A stretch of DNA of 64,000 nt. Source: Diadema setosum (taxonomy: Eukaryota > Echinodermata > Echinoidea > Diadematoida > Diadematidae). Position 1 is the stretch's first letter. Every line of letters starts with the position of its first letter. Below are positions 23,012 through 34,100 of this stretch, piece after piece. The position numbers were made by a program, and so were the translations under genes. Under the pieces are notes generated by a model that saw nothing but the letters and a program-made list of their open reading frames with translations, made no database searches and was not told the origin of the DNA. The stretch covers positions 47,490,333 to 47,554,332 of the forward strand of contig NC_092686.1 in NCBI RefSeq assembly GCF_964275005.1. Direction: 5' to 3'.

Positions 23012-23762
23012 ATATCAGTTCGGGAAACCCACTCACAAGGGGGGCCCCTCCTTATAAGTAACCCGTCCCCATTATAAGTAACCCCGTCCCCCTTATAAGT
23101 AACCCCCGGGGCACCCCTTATAAGGAGTCTCCACGCTTTTTTGCAATGCAACGCGAAAATGAAAGGACTGCGGCAATTCGCTTGATTATGTCCATAAAGC
23201 TTCACAAGTTTCCTAGTTACTCACGAAATTTGAGCAAAATCGGTTCGAGGCATCATATCTAAAATCATGTCAAACGACCCATGCGAATGCTGAAATGCGA
23301 GCGATTACTGGCGCGAGTGTCGCCAGGCTCGGCGGCGCGGCGATGCTTGAGTGCAGACGTGGCGACTGAGTACGGAGACTTACTCGTACTCAGTCGCCAC
23401 GTCTGCACTCAAGCATTGCTGCGCCGCCGCGCCTGGCGACACTCACGCCAGTAATCGCTCGCATTTCAGCATTCGCATGGGTCGTTTGACATCGCATTTA
23501 AATCCATGATTTCAGATATGATGCCTCGAACCGATTTTGCTCAAATTTCGTGAGTAACTAGGAAACTTGTGAAGCTTTATGGACATAATCAAGCGAATTG
23601 CCGCAGTCCTTTCATTTTCGTGTTGCATTGCAAAAAAGCGTGGAGACTCCTTATAAGGGGTGCCCCGGGGGTTACTTATAAGGGGGGCGGGGTTACTTAT
23701 AAGGGGGACGGGTTACTTATAAGGAGGGGCCCCCCTTGTGAGTGGGTTTCCCGAACTGATAT
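23012..23762. mobile_element. 751 bp fold-back element with near-perfect ~370 bp arms
   Basis: The left arm (23012-23374) and right arm (23385-23762) are reverse complements with a 10-base loop. Differences are few; the right arm has an extra ~16 bases near 23492-23510. Ends read ATATCAGTTCGGG and CCCGAACTGATAT, with ATAT a possible 4-base target duplication. Each arm carries several ggttacttataagg units. No transposase; both arms encode the same spurious frame. Confidence 0.85.
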
Positions 23763-24172
23763 CAGGAGGCTATTTTCAGAAGAAAAGTCTAAGAAGTAGG
23801 TGAACACAACACAAGCAGTTGTGTTTCAATGCTCATCAACATCATTCGCAGAATCCTTTTTCCCTGAAGCCATGAAACTCTGGATGGAATGATCTCCCCC
23901 AGCATACCGTGGACATGAAATGCAGCATGACTTTCAAATCTACATTTCAAAACTTATTCAAATTGTGTCATTACGGTAACTTCACTTCTGTCCAGTCTCG
24001 TGGTACCCCGGCCAAGTTATACAACTTGTACTTCTAGCTATAGTCCATAGAGGACCTCTCGGAAGTGAGGAACACAAGGCAAGGTACAAGGCGCAAGGTA
24101 CGATTTGTTTTGCAGAGAGCCTAGCTAATGTCCGCGTCTGTGAGTACAAGTGTGTTGTTGGACAGTGGGTAA

Positions 24173-24350
24173 ACAAACACGTTGATGTGTGTGACTTTGC
24201 AGGATGTAACAGTTAACACCGAAGCTGCTTCTTAGTCGATCCTTGGCCTGAACCTTGGCCATACAAACACGTTGATGTGTGTCACTTCGCAGGACGTAAT
24301 GGTTAACACCGAAGCTGCTTATCGGTTGATTCCTGGCCCTAGCTCTGGCC
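24173..24350. repeat. Tandem duplication, 90-base period
   Basis: Two copies of a unit beginning acaaacacgttgatgtgtgt and containing gttaacaccgaagctgctt, with a few mismatches. Confidence 0.8.
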
Positions 24351-25076
24351 CAAGCCCTGGCCCTGAGGCATGCATGAGGATGTGCTGTCCGATCCTCCTC
24401 ACTTCCCTCGTATCCCCCTCACACCTGGCTGGTTCCATGACATTTGCTCATTCAACAATTGACCGAAAGATCGGTCTGTGTCTTGTTGTCGGGGATATAT
24501 TCCGCGGAGGCTACATCTGGCTTCACGGAATGAGAGCCATAGATGTCAAAAAATGATAAAAGACTCCTCTGCACAGACGGATTTTTCTGTCTAATTCAAC
24601 AATTGCTTCCATGAAATATATACAAGTATAAGACATGCTAAGCCAAACATGAATTTTGCCCACAAACCAGGGAGGTGCACACATACAGTGTATGTATCTT
24701 CTTTTGTCATGCATTTAAACCCTATAGATCCTAATCCTCACGTCAAAATAACCCTAGAAGTAAAACCATATCACAACCTGACTACATAATGTATAGTATA
24801 CACAACCCTGTCGGTGTACAGAAGTCGCGACAGGGCTGTACCAGTCGAAATCTGAAAGATTAAGATATTCCGTCCACCAATATGAATGTCTAATTCATCA
24901 CATCATGTTTGTTATTCAGACCTATGTATTCACCATCTTAACCACTTTATCTTGCATGGGTGTCTGTTATCAATATTGACATCCACATTTACAACTTACC
25001 ATGAACGAATATATACGGTACTCGTAAGTTAGGGTCAGACGCTGTGCTTTGCAGGACATCTGGTCTTACTAATCAC

Positions 25077-25096
25077 AACCCTAACCCTAACCCTAA
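25077..25096. repeat. Interstitial telomere-like CCCTAA repeats
   Basis: Three consecutive CCCTAA units, the common metazoan telomere motif, at an internal site. Confidence 0.7.
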
Positions 25097-25205
25097 GTCC
25101 TTGAAGAAAATAATACTGGAGCAATTGTCACAACAGCAAAAGTTGTGTCACCCACCTGTTACCTGACTATCAATGCCACCACAGGTACAGTGCTACCGGT
25201 CTCGC

Positions 25206-25222
25206 CCCCCCCCCCCCCCCCC
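25206..25222. repeat. Poly-C tract
   Basis: Seventeen consecutive C bases; assembly length is likely approximate. Confidence 0.85.
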
Positions 25223-26068
25223 ACCACCTCCTCAAAGCCATCACTGTTAAGTTGGGGTAGGGTCACAATCAGAGCTGAAAGTGGGCAGCTCCATTCTGGC
25301 ATTCACACTTTTGTAGTACTGGTTTGGCACAGATGACAGAGACAGTCACTACAGGTGTAAATTCTAGTGGACCTCTTTTTACTAGTGTAGCATTTAGAAT
25401 AACATACAGCATGTACCTTGGTTGGATAACATACCTAGTGTACCTTGGAAGTGGGTGTAATGTTAAACCAAGCTTACTTGCCCCTCAGTGTCATTGTAAT
25501 ATGAACTTGATATTCCACTCTTCAGAAAGATGAAATTATTCAATCCATTATAGAGGTGCAGCCGAGTTGAATGGATCCTTTCATCTTTCACCTCGTGACA
25601 TATTCTGTCCGTTGTACTCATAAGCAGTCATTATTTGTGTACTGTCCTTGGACTTTGCATCTCCACAGCTACAATGTACAATGCATTGGTGGACAACTTC
25701 AATGCAACCCCACATTTAAGCAGTCCATACCCATCACAAAGGATTTCAGTTTTGATTAGGTGTCAAAGTTGAAGTAAAGCAATCAGTCCATTTGTTCACA
25801 ACGAAAAGGAGATGTGAACAATTAAATTTTGTTGGAAGTTGAACTGATTCAGTATGACAAGTACTGTAAGTTTAATTTCTAACACATACCCTCATAATAT
25901 TTGATGATGCTACACCGTGGGCTTCTAAATGTCACTTTTTCACACCCAGTGAAGCCACAAAAGACAGAAAAGAAGGGAAAAGAGAATTCAGTGAAATGCT
26001 GAGGTCTCTGTATTTTGTCATGTACACTATCCATGCAATTTGCTCCACTGCCTTAATCCATTGTAAAT

Positions 26069-26438
26069 GTAAGGCCCCAGTCACATATAAACACGGATCC
26101 TTAAGGATCTACACAGTGATCCTGGAGATCCTGGAAGATCCGGGGAGATCCAGCATAGTTTCGACCTCGATGGAGTGTCGACGAGCATTGATATGACTGT
26201 ACACATGATATCGACACAGCGGCCATACGGACCATCCCGGATTGCTCTGCCAACACGGCAATTCCCAGATGATGCTGGATGTTTTTGACCTCCAAAAGTT
26301 GCCGTGTTGGCCTCCCGGATGTCTCTGGATCTACACAGACATACACAGATGTCCAAGGATGTCCAAGGCGTCAACATGGATCTCTCCCCGGATCATATCC
26401 GGGCTGATCTGAGATGTCTATGTGACTAGGGCTTTAAA
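26069..26438. mobile_element. DNA transposon-like element with CCCYAGTCACATA ends
   Basis: Left GGCCCCAGTCACATA and right TATGTGACTAGGGCT are inverted repeats about 365 bases apart. The interior has many ggatc/gatcc motifs. Flanks TAA / TTAA do not settle the duplication length. Confidence 0.55.
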
Positions 26439-26520
26439 ATGAAAAAGTGAGAAGCATTCTGAGCAAGACGGTGTTCACAATTCATTGAGTAAGAGAGTTT
26501 GACCAGTTCATACAATTTAA

Positions 26521-27091
26521 AGGACAAGTTCACCTTCATAAACATAAGGATTGAGAGAATGCAGCAATATTATAGAACACATTAGTGAAAGTTTGAGGGA
26601 AATTGGACAATCGATGCAAAAGTTATGAATTTTTACAATTTTTGTGTTGGAACCGCTGGATGAGGAGACTACTAAGGCTCGTGATGTCATATGAGTACAA
26701 CAATTTAAAGAAAATGTAAAGAAAATTCAACATATTTTCACTTTTTTCGCATAATAAAAGAGCACTTGACTTGCCTCTTTCTAAAGGCAATGGGAATAAT
26801 ATTACCCATAACATATGTCAGTAACGAGTCGGGGGAATGTGTACATTGTACTTTTTTCAAAAGATGAAATTTTGTGAAATTCTCTTTAAGTAAATATTTT
26901 CCTTATATCGTTGTACGCATGTGACATCATACACTGCAGTAGTCTTCTCATCCAGCGGTGACTGCACAAAAATTTCAAAAATTCATAACTTTTGAACGGA
27001 TTGTCCGATTTTCCTCAAACTTTCAATGATGTGTTCTACAAATATTGCTACATTCTCTCAATCCTTATGTCAATGAAGGTGAACTTGTCCT
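26521..27091. mobile_element. TTAA-flanked MITE with AGGACAAGTTCACC ends
   Basis: AGGACAAGTTCACCTTCAT at the left and its complement at the right, TTAA on both sides (26517-26520, 27092-27095). Inverted similarity extends inward well over 100 bases, including the complementary gagagaatg / cattctctc blocks and a ctcatccagcggt / accgctggatgag pair. No coding capacity. Confidence 0.8.
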
Positions 27092-27869
27092 TTAATGTAA
27101 TACTTAGCAGAAGCTGGTAAAGACACTGTACTTACTGTATGATATCTACAGTCTATTGGATTGGTGTTAGTGCTGAAAGGTGGGAGAGGAAGGGGCCTGT
27201 GGTTCAATATGCTTGTTAAGAAATCAAAATCATTTTAAGCATCAGAAGTAAACATTGATTGCTTGTCTTACCCCTTTATAGTGGTCACATGATTGAAATT
27301 GGTAAGTGGTTTCTCTTGTATCACTTTGATCAATAGACACAGAACTTAGGACTTGGTGGATTTTTATGCCCCTCCAGCACAGTGGTGACAATGACAGGTC
27401 CGTGTCTAATGTAAGCAAATGAAGGGCAAATGCATTCATATAGATGGTAGAGTAGTAGGTACAATTTGTAAATCAAATGATGAAAACACTTTCTTGAGTT
27501 ATCAGGATGTAAGGATTCTGTTGTGTGACTCTAAACTGCAGTATTGTTGCATTGCCTAATAGTGTCTTATACATTGTAACAGCATCTTTGCCTGTTTGGT
27601 GGGTCTTTTACAACTGTGTGGAACCAAAACAAAGACATTGTATCAAGGTACATTTGTGCATTGAAACTGTGGCAGGAAGGTAGACCTGTTTTGTCTTTCT
27701 GTGGCTTCCTCGCAGACACAATGGAGAAATACGAGTCACGTAGTTCAAATAGATTGATCTGAATTTGTACCTGAGACATGGCTGCATTTTTTTGTTGAAC
27801 AAAATTCTATCACTCAGTTGCATCCCTTGATGAGAAATCAGAACTGAGTTTAACATAAAAGGGAAGATC

Positions 27870-28031
27870 CTGGGGGTGTTTCATCAACGCTTGTCAGCGC
27901 CGACAACTGTCGGCGCTGACCAATTTTAGCAAAATCCTTGGCTTTGATTGGCTTAGATGCTCTGGTCACTGACTGTTACTATGGTGATTCAAGTTGTCAG
28001 CACCGACAAACGTTGATGAAACACCCCCCAG
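27870..28031. mobile_element. Short MITE with CTGGGGGTGTTTCATCAACG ends
   Basis: Left CTGGGGGTGTTTCATCAACG and right CGTTGATGAAACACCCCCCAG are near-perfect inverted repeats. Internal gtcagcgccgacaa hairpins extend the symmetry. No clear target duplication. Confidence 0.75.
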
Positions 28032-28034
28032 ATG

Positions 28035-29748
28035 TATCTTGTTTGTTTCCCAAATAACCAAAGTAGTCGGTGGTTGTATTCTGATAAGCAATGTTTTCGA
28101 TCATACACCTCCCATTGGGGCTAAAGATCCCGGACGTCCAGTAGTGAAATGGTTGGTGTGTATGTACAGTTTGTACACTGTTGGCATTTAGGTATAATAG
28201 TCACAAGTTCCTTGTCACAAGATTTTGACTTCCTTTCCCATCGATGTCAGGATGCACATTCTGTGTACTGCATGCACAATTGCCTACATTGTACCTACAA
28301 TTGTATGCAGCCAAAAGTCAACTTTCGGCAAAACAAATACATGTATTTAATTATTAAGTCAGTTTATTAGTCAAATGTGTGGTAGACCATTCAGCACATT
28401 CCCTATGTGGTCATTGGGCAGAGGGGAATGTTTATGAGATTGCTTTACCCATTTGTACAGTATGTTACTGTGACAGCTGTTCATGTACAAACAAGGCCTG
28501 CAGAACAATGTTATTAAAATGGGCTTCGCACTAATGCGAATTAGCGGGATACAAATCTTGAGATTTATATTGCTAACCACACTCGTGAGATTTTTGCCTA
28601 CAAGTGTCAACACTGGAGTGAAAAATTTCAATATTTTTTATCCCATCACTGAATTCAAAACATGCATGACTACAAGGGCAAGTTCCACTGTTTCGGTAGA
28701 TTTCGGACATGTGCAGTTTGGTTGACGAATAATCACGATCGGCAATTCATGGGATACAATTCTGTCTTGTAGTGAGTGAATGGGGGGGGGGGGGGCTGCT
28801 GTCGATTATCATTTCTGAGAGGGCTAAAACGTTTGGGGGGAGGATGGGGATATGGGCTACAAAGTAAGTATTATGGCAGGGATAAGAACACAAATTAATT
28901 GGTAATTAGATTATGATACACGATTACACTTCAAGACATTCAAAGCTACACCTCAATCACAAACATTCTGAACTACCAAGTAGACTACATTCTACATTCC
29001 ACTGTAGTTGCCTAAAATGTTTGGTAACCAATACTTGTATTGTGTACCCCTCGGGGAAGAAAGAAAACATTGTTACAATGTTCTTGAATCACACAAATTG
29101 TGTTTTCCTATGATTTTTCAAAAAAAAGCCAACAGCTATATGTACATCTTTCAGTAAATTTTAGTTGCCCCATCCCTCACTAATGCCATCTGCTCAGAAA
29201 AAAAAAACCAGAAAAAAAAACCAGAAAAAAAAAAACCAGCATGCCCTGCCTAACAGTGCTAAATACATAGTATACATTGTAAGAGCATTCAAGCTTTGCC
29301 TAATTAATCTCCATAAAATGAAATGCTTGAAGTCTAACCCTTGCCTGCATGGATTATTCCTGAAACCTCTTCAAGGTAACATGATTTATTGCCAAGACTA
29401 GAAGGTCCCCTTATGCCATGTCAGTAAACATCAGTTTCCATGGTGACCACTTCTAGCCATCCTCTCCCAACATTGTGGATACCACTCAGGCGGGCTGTCT
29501 TCTTTATTATGGGTTCTTATAGATTTTCAGGTATGGTGAAAACCTAGGTATTGTAAAAAGCGTGCAAGTTGCTGCTTCTTTATTCAAGATGAGTACCGTA
29601 CATCATTTGTTTGTTACTCTCTGAAGGACAAGATTAGACATGCAGTTCACATTTTTATTGTCACAGTGATATGTAGCAACATTAAAGATTTTCCATGCTC
29701 ACAAAAAAAAAAAAATCAATCAAAATAGTGTGAACATAAATAACTTAA

Positions 29749-29794
<46 letters not shown>

Positions 29795-30230
29795 CAAATG
29801 TGCAATTGGCTTTGGAGTCTAGTTCATGTACATGTAACTGTTGTTATGATGTCACAATACCTGGGCTGACTAACTGCACATTTGACATGTGCCTGCTGGC
29901 TGTAGGAGTGGGCGCCAAGTGACATATGACTTATGGTGTTTTTTTTTTTTCTGAGGTGAGTGCAAAATGTCACACAAATTTTGTGAGAAATTAAGAAAGT
30001 CTTACCTTGTGATGCAATTATTCTGGCAATGTTATTTGCCATATTTGGTACTACTGCCTTGCAACTTTCGCCTGGATATTGACTACTATATTTCCAGAGT
30101 TTTTTTAGCTTGATACTTTCTGCCTTTAAAACAATGCTGAACTTTTGATCAACTTGTTTTTTCGTTATCAAACAAGAAAGGTAGGGCCCCAATACTTGGC
30201 ATCTCCATGTGGATGCCCCAACTTTCTGTA
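28035..30230. other. Intergenic DNA upstream of the SLC26 gene
   Basis: AT-rich with homopolymers (G-run at 28782, A-runs at 29200-29240) and a (TG)n tract at 29750-29795. No gene recognised. Confidence 0.35.
29750..29795. repeat. (TG)n microsatellite
   Basis: Uninterrupted TG tract ending in CGCGCGC. Confidence 0.9.
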
Positions 30231-30236
30231 AAGTTA

Positions 30237-30382
30237 GCTTCCCTGAGAGATTATGAAATCACATGTCACCTGTAGCTTTTGTCAGATGGAGATATAAGAA
30301 AGACGGAAAGCTTCCCTGAGAGATTATAAAATCACATGTCACCTGTAGCTTTTGTCAGATGGAGATATAAGAAAGACGGAAA
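30237..30382. repeat. 73-base tandem duplication upstream of the SLC26 start
   Basis: Two 73-base copies, 30237-30309 and 30310-30382, differ at one position (ttatgaaatc versus ttataaaatc). The near identity indicates a recent duplication. It is about 450 bases before the SLC26 ATG, possibly in 5' UTR, promoter or first intron. Confidence 0.9.
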
Positions 30383-30831
30383 GGTTACGAGCTGATTCGC
30401 TCTGCAAACTTGTCTTCTCAACCAGTTTGAAGTACTTCATCTGCCTGTTTGAGACCAGTTTGCGCTCCCGTATGGTCCTTGTTTTAAGCTGTCCAGATGC
30501 TGACCAGAAAACACTTCATGCCGTTTCATTGATTCCCTAAAATCTTGTGTTAACCTAGACCATGTGTTTCAGGAACTACCCTTTGTTAGAGAGCAGATGA
30601 GAAAAGATTGGATCAGTTCAATGTTACTGAAGAATCAAGAGCCTTTCTTGTAGCATTTTTAAAAGTTTGCAGACAACGGTATGGATTTGTGAACTTTTAC
30701 TCCTTCTCAGAACTGGGAAAGAGTACTTGCAATTGCTCGTAGCGAGATCTGGAGCTCTAACATTTATTGTGTGATTGCCTTATTAGCTACCCCCTAACTC
30801 TAGTGTCACTAATTCTGAACACCAATATACC

Positions 30832-31177
30832 ATGTCATTGTCAGATAAAGAGATGGCTGCCTTTGAGGAGGTGACGGACATAGATGCCGACTTGCACTCG
30901 GAGCTACGCAAGCGACGGAATGTCTACGTCTCGCGACCCGCATACACGGAGCAGTCATTCCAGCACGAACATGAGGAAACCATCAAGGAGCAGGTGAACA
31001 TTGCCACCCGGGTGAGGAGAGGATGTGGAAAGATGTCCCTGTCATGCAACACGGTGAAAAAGTTCTTCGTTTCCGTGGTTCCCATCTTGAGCTGGCTGCC
31101 AGAGTACGACGTAAAGGGCTGGCTGCTGTCGGACATTATCTCTGGTACAACAGTTGGTATCTTCAGGATACCCCTTG
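30832..31177 (+). CDS. SLC26 coding exon 1 (N-terminus to first TM helix)
   Basis: Residues 1-115 plus the first base of Gly-116. A 90-residue charged cytoplasmic N-terminus, then [20 protein letters not shown], a typical SLC26 entry into the membrane domain. Ends IFRIPL at CCCTTG followed by gtgagt. First ATG after an in-frame stop region; a 5' non-coding exon further upstream is possible. Confidence 0.93.
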
Positions 31178-34100
31178 GTGAGTACTCTCAGACAGTCTTG
31201 ACTATTATATATGCCGTACATGGTGAACAACAGGATTGTTACCAACTTCAAACATAGAAACCCACATTTTCAAAGTGTCACGGCCACCTTGAATATTGTA
31301 AAACCATTTTGATATCGCAAATTTCACAAGAGCCAAGATTTGCAAAATTAAAACGCATGTCTACATTATATGCGAGCATTGAATGCTAGTAGCAATTCTT
31401 GAAACTTTCATGCCGGGAAAAAAAAAAAATGTGGGCTCCAATTCACAAAAATTTTATACCGCAAACATTTTTTGCCTTATTGTAGCAGCTAGTGCAGCTT
31501 ACAATATATCCACAACTTTGAAGAGAAATAGCAATTTTGTAGCATAAAAATTAAGAAACTCTTTGGTGCTCATCAACTCAAAGGAGCTATGATCTTTTAA
31601 CCTTGCATGAAACCAGTCAGAGCATAAGGTACTTCATTAAATGACAATGAAATTACACTAGGAAATAATATGTGTATGTTCATTGGTCTGCTGGCTGTGA
31701 CACCAAGAGCCAATGTTGTTTTGTAGCTGTGACACCCGATGCAAATTCATGTTGCCATCATAAAAACACAAAAACAGAAGAGAAATCTCCTTGAAACTCA
31801 TTGATGAACTACTGTTTTGAATTGTTCTAATTCATTACAGCCAAAGTGTTGAGCTACACATTGCCATGTTGCCACATTGGGCTTTGTTATCCATTGATTA
31901 ATCTGTTTTGATATTTTACAATGTGCAATGTATGTATATTCCCAGCCTAGAGCCCAAGGCCACCACAGTAGATCACTTTGCAGATTTAATACATTGTGGA
32001 TTGATCTTGTAGTTGTTTTGAAAACATAAGCCCACGATATTAACGTTTGATGCATGCTTTATTGAAAAATGTTCCATGGACTTCCGGAGTGGTTATTGAT
32101 CACACTGGAAGGATTTCAATTTAGCAATATAGGAAGGTAATACCTTCCCTGTATGATGTATATCACCATCCTTAAAAACCATCCTGAGTAGATTGCTCTC
32201 TATTAAATGTGAATTTGTTATATGGCAAAGTGGGTGATAATAAAAAATGAATGTTTGAGTATTTACTTTTATACTACTGATAAATATTAGTATTTTTGAT
32301 GTACAGTGGACTCCCGTTATAGCAAGTCCTTGCGACCAACAGTTTTTTTTTTCCATATATCGAAATTTCGTTATATACAAACCAAACAAATTAACATCTA
32401 CAAACTGGGGAAAAGCTCTTTGGGCTCCTCCATAGAGATCAGTGATTTCCACCCATAGGTATACATGCTGAAAAATCAGGCGCGGCGCTAGGGTGCAATT
32501 AACTCGCCAAAAGCTTATGACCTCGAAGCCTCAGTTGCAAAAAGTAGACAGCTTGTGTGCGTAAAACCGCTGGGGAAGTGTTGCAGGACAATCGCAATAT
32601 CTCACCTCAAAGCCATCAAATGATTAAATCTATACAGCAAACTGAAGAAGAAACTATTCTCTAACTCGTAATGTTAGTTATTTGGGGTTTTATTGAGGAT
32701 AAACGTGTGAAAATAATGTCGAAACTTAGCTTCCAAAACAGAAAATTTGGTCTCAAAACAAGTGTTATTTTCTCACATTTTCCTTCATTGCACAAAAATG
32801 AAACTTCGATATATGACTTATGGTAGTATATCCATGCTGCTCTCCAAATATCTTTTCTGTATCATTTGGCGCACAGCTATGTCTGGAAAAAATCGAGATC
32901 ACTGTCACTTGTGACCCACGTAAAATCCATGGCGTAAGGAATACGCAGTCCGATGTATTGGTTTTTGTGCTGCTTGAAACAGTTGAAGCACAAAGCAGGG
33001 TTCCTCTCTTGCCCACTCACCACCCTGCTGACCGAAAATCGACCTCTGTCGCATTGCGCCGAGCCTGACACCGCTGATTGGCTAAGCGTGCACTCACCAG
33101 TAGAAAACGCATGCGCAGGAGGATGATCTAGTTGTGCATGTCCAGTATCTTCTCTTAAAGTTGGTTGTCTTTTTGCTCTTATTTTTACCTAACTACTAAT
33201 TGCACAAACACGAGACTTCGCAGGTAGTGAGTCTGGTGTATACAGACTAGTAATATGTTGATCAAATGCATATTCATGCAGGCGCAGACTTGTGTCGGGA
33301 AAAAATCGTAACCCTTTCCCACAGTCGACTCAAGCAGAAAAATACACATATCTCGAAAGATACATCAGCGTTTTCGCCCAAAAATCATATGAAGGATGAT
33401 ATATTCATATTTGATATATGTGTGAAGTTTCAAGGGATTTGGTGGTAAAATAAGGGAGATACGAGGAGGTGAACTTTCGAGATTTTTTGTCCTTCCCTCC
33501 GCACAGCGCTTCGATGACCGTTAAGAATTCAAAAGCTTTGGCCTCTTATCAGTGAGTTAATTGCACCGTAGCACCGGGGCTGAAATCGCCTGATTTCCCA
33601 ATATACATGTAGATCGAAGCCTTTGTTACGTCATAAACCCTCAGCTGCGCGGCGCGCCTCGCCCTAGCAGAAACTAGAGCACACACTTTAGTGCGCGCAT
33701 GAAACCCTAAAAAATGCGCAGCTTGAACTCCCAAGTTCATTGACCCTACCTGCCAAAATATTAAAAATCCTTCATAAATCCCCCCCAAATTCTCGGATCA
33801 CTACGAAATTTAATCATCTGTTACTTTTGTCATTTTCAACCTTCCCTGCAAGTTTCATCCAAATCCGTGCACAACTTTTTGAGTTATTTTGCACATGGAC
33901 AAACTAATAAACCAACGGTAACGAAAACATAACCTCCCCCCTTGGCGGAGGTAATAAAAATACAGTGTGGATAACGTTGCAGCCTGAATTTTACTTCATT
34001 GTAATAGGAATTTTGTTATAACCGTGTTCATTATAATGGGATTAGTGCACACTGTAATAATTTGCTGATACTAGTGAGTGCTGCTTCATTGTAAAACACA

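Larger units (their letters stand above)
32304..34054. mobile_element. pogo/Tigger-like MITE copy 2, split by nested insertions
   Basis: The left end CAGTGGACTCCCGTTATAGC follows TA at 32302-32303; the right end ...tgttcattataatggg ..CACTG precedes TA at 34055-34056. The ~150-200 bp element is expanded to 1.75 kb by an inverted-repeat element (32459-33610) and a SINE/LINE tail (33611-33959). Confidence 0.65.

Noticed and set aside
22942..23799. Two near-identical ORFs on opposite strands beginning MKLYGHNQ
   Set aside because: They are the two arms of the fold-back element; duplication of DNA, not of a gene.
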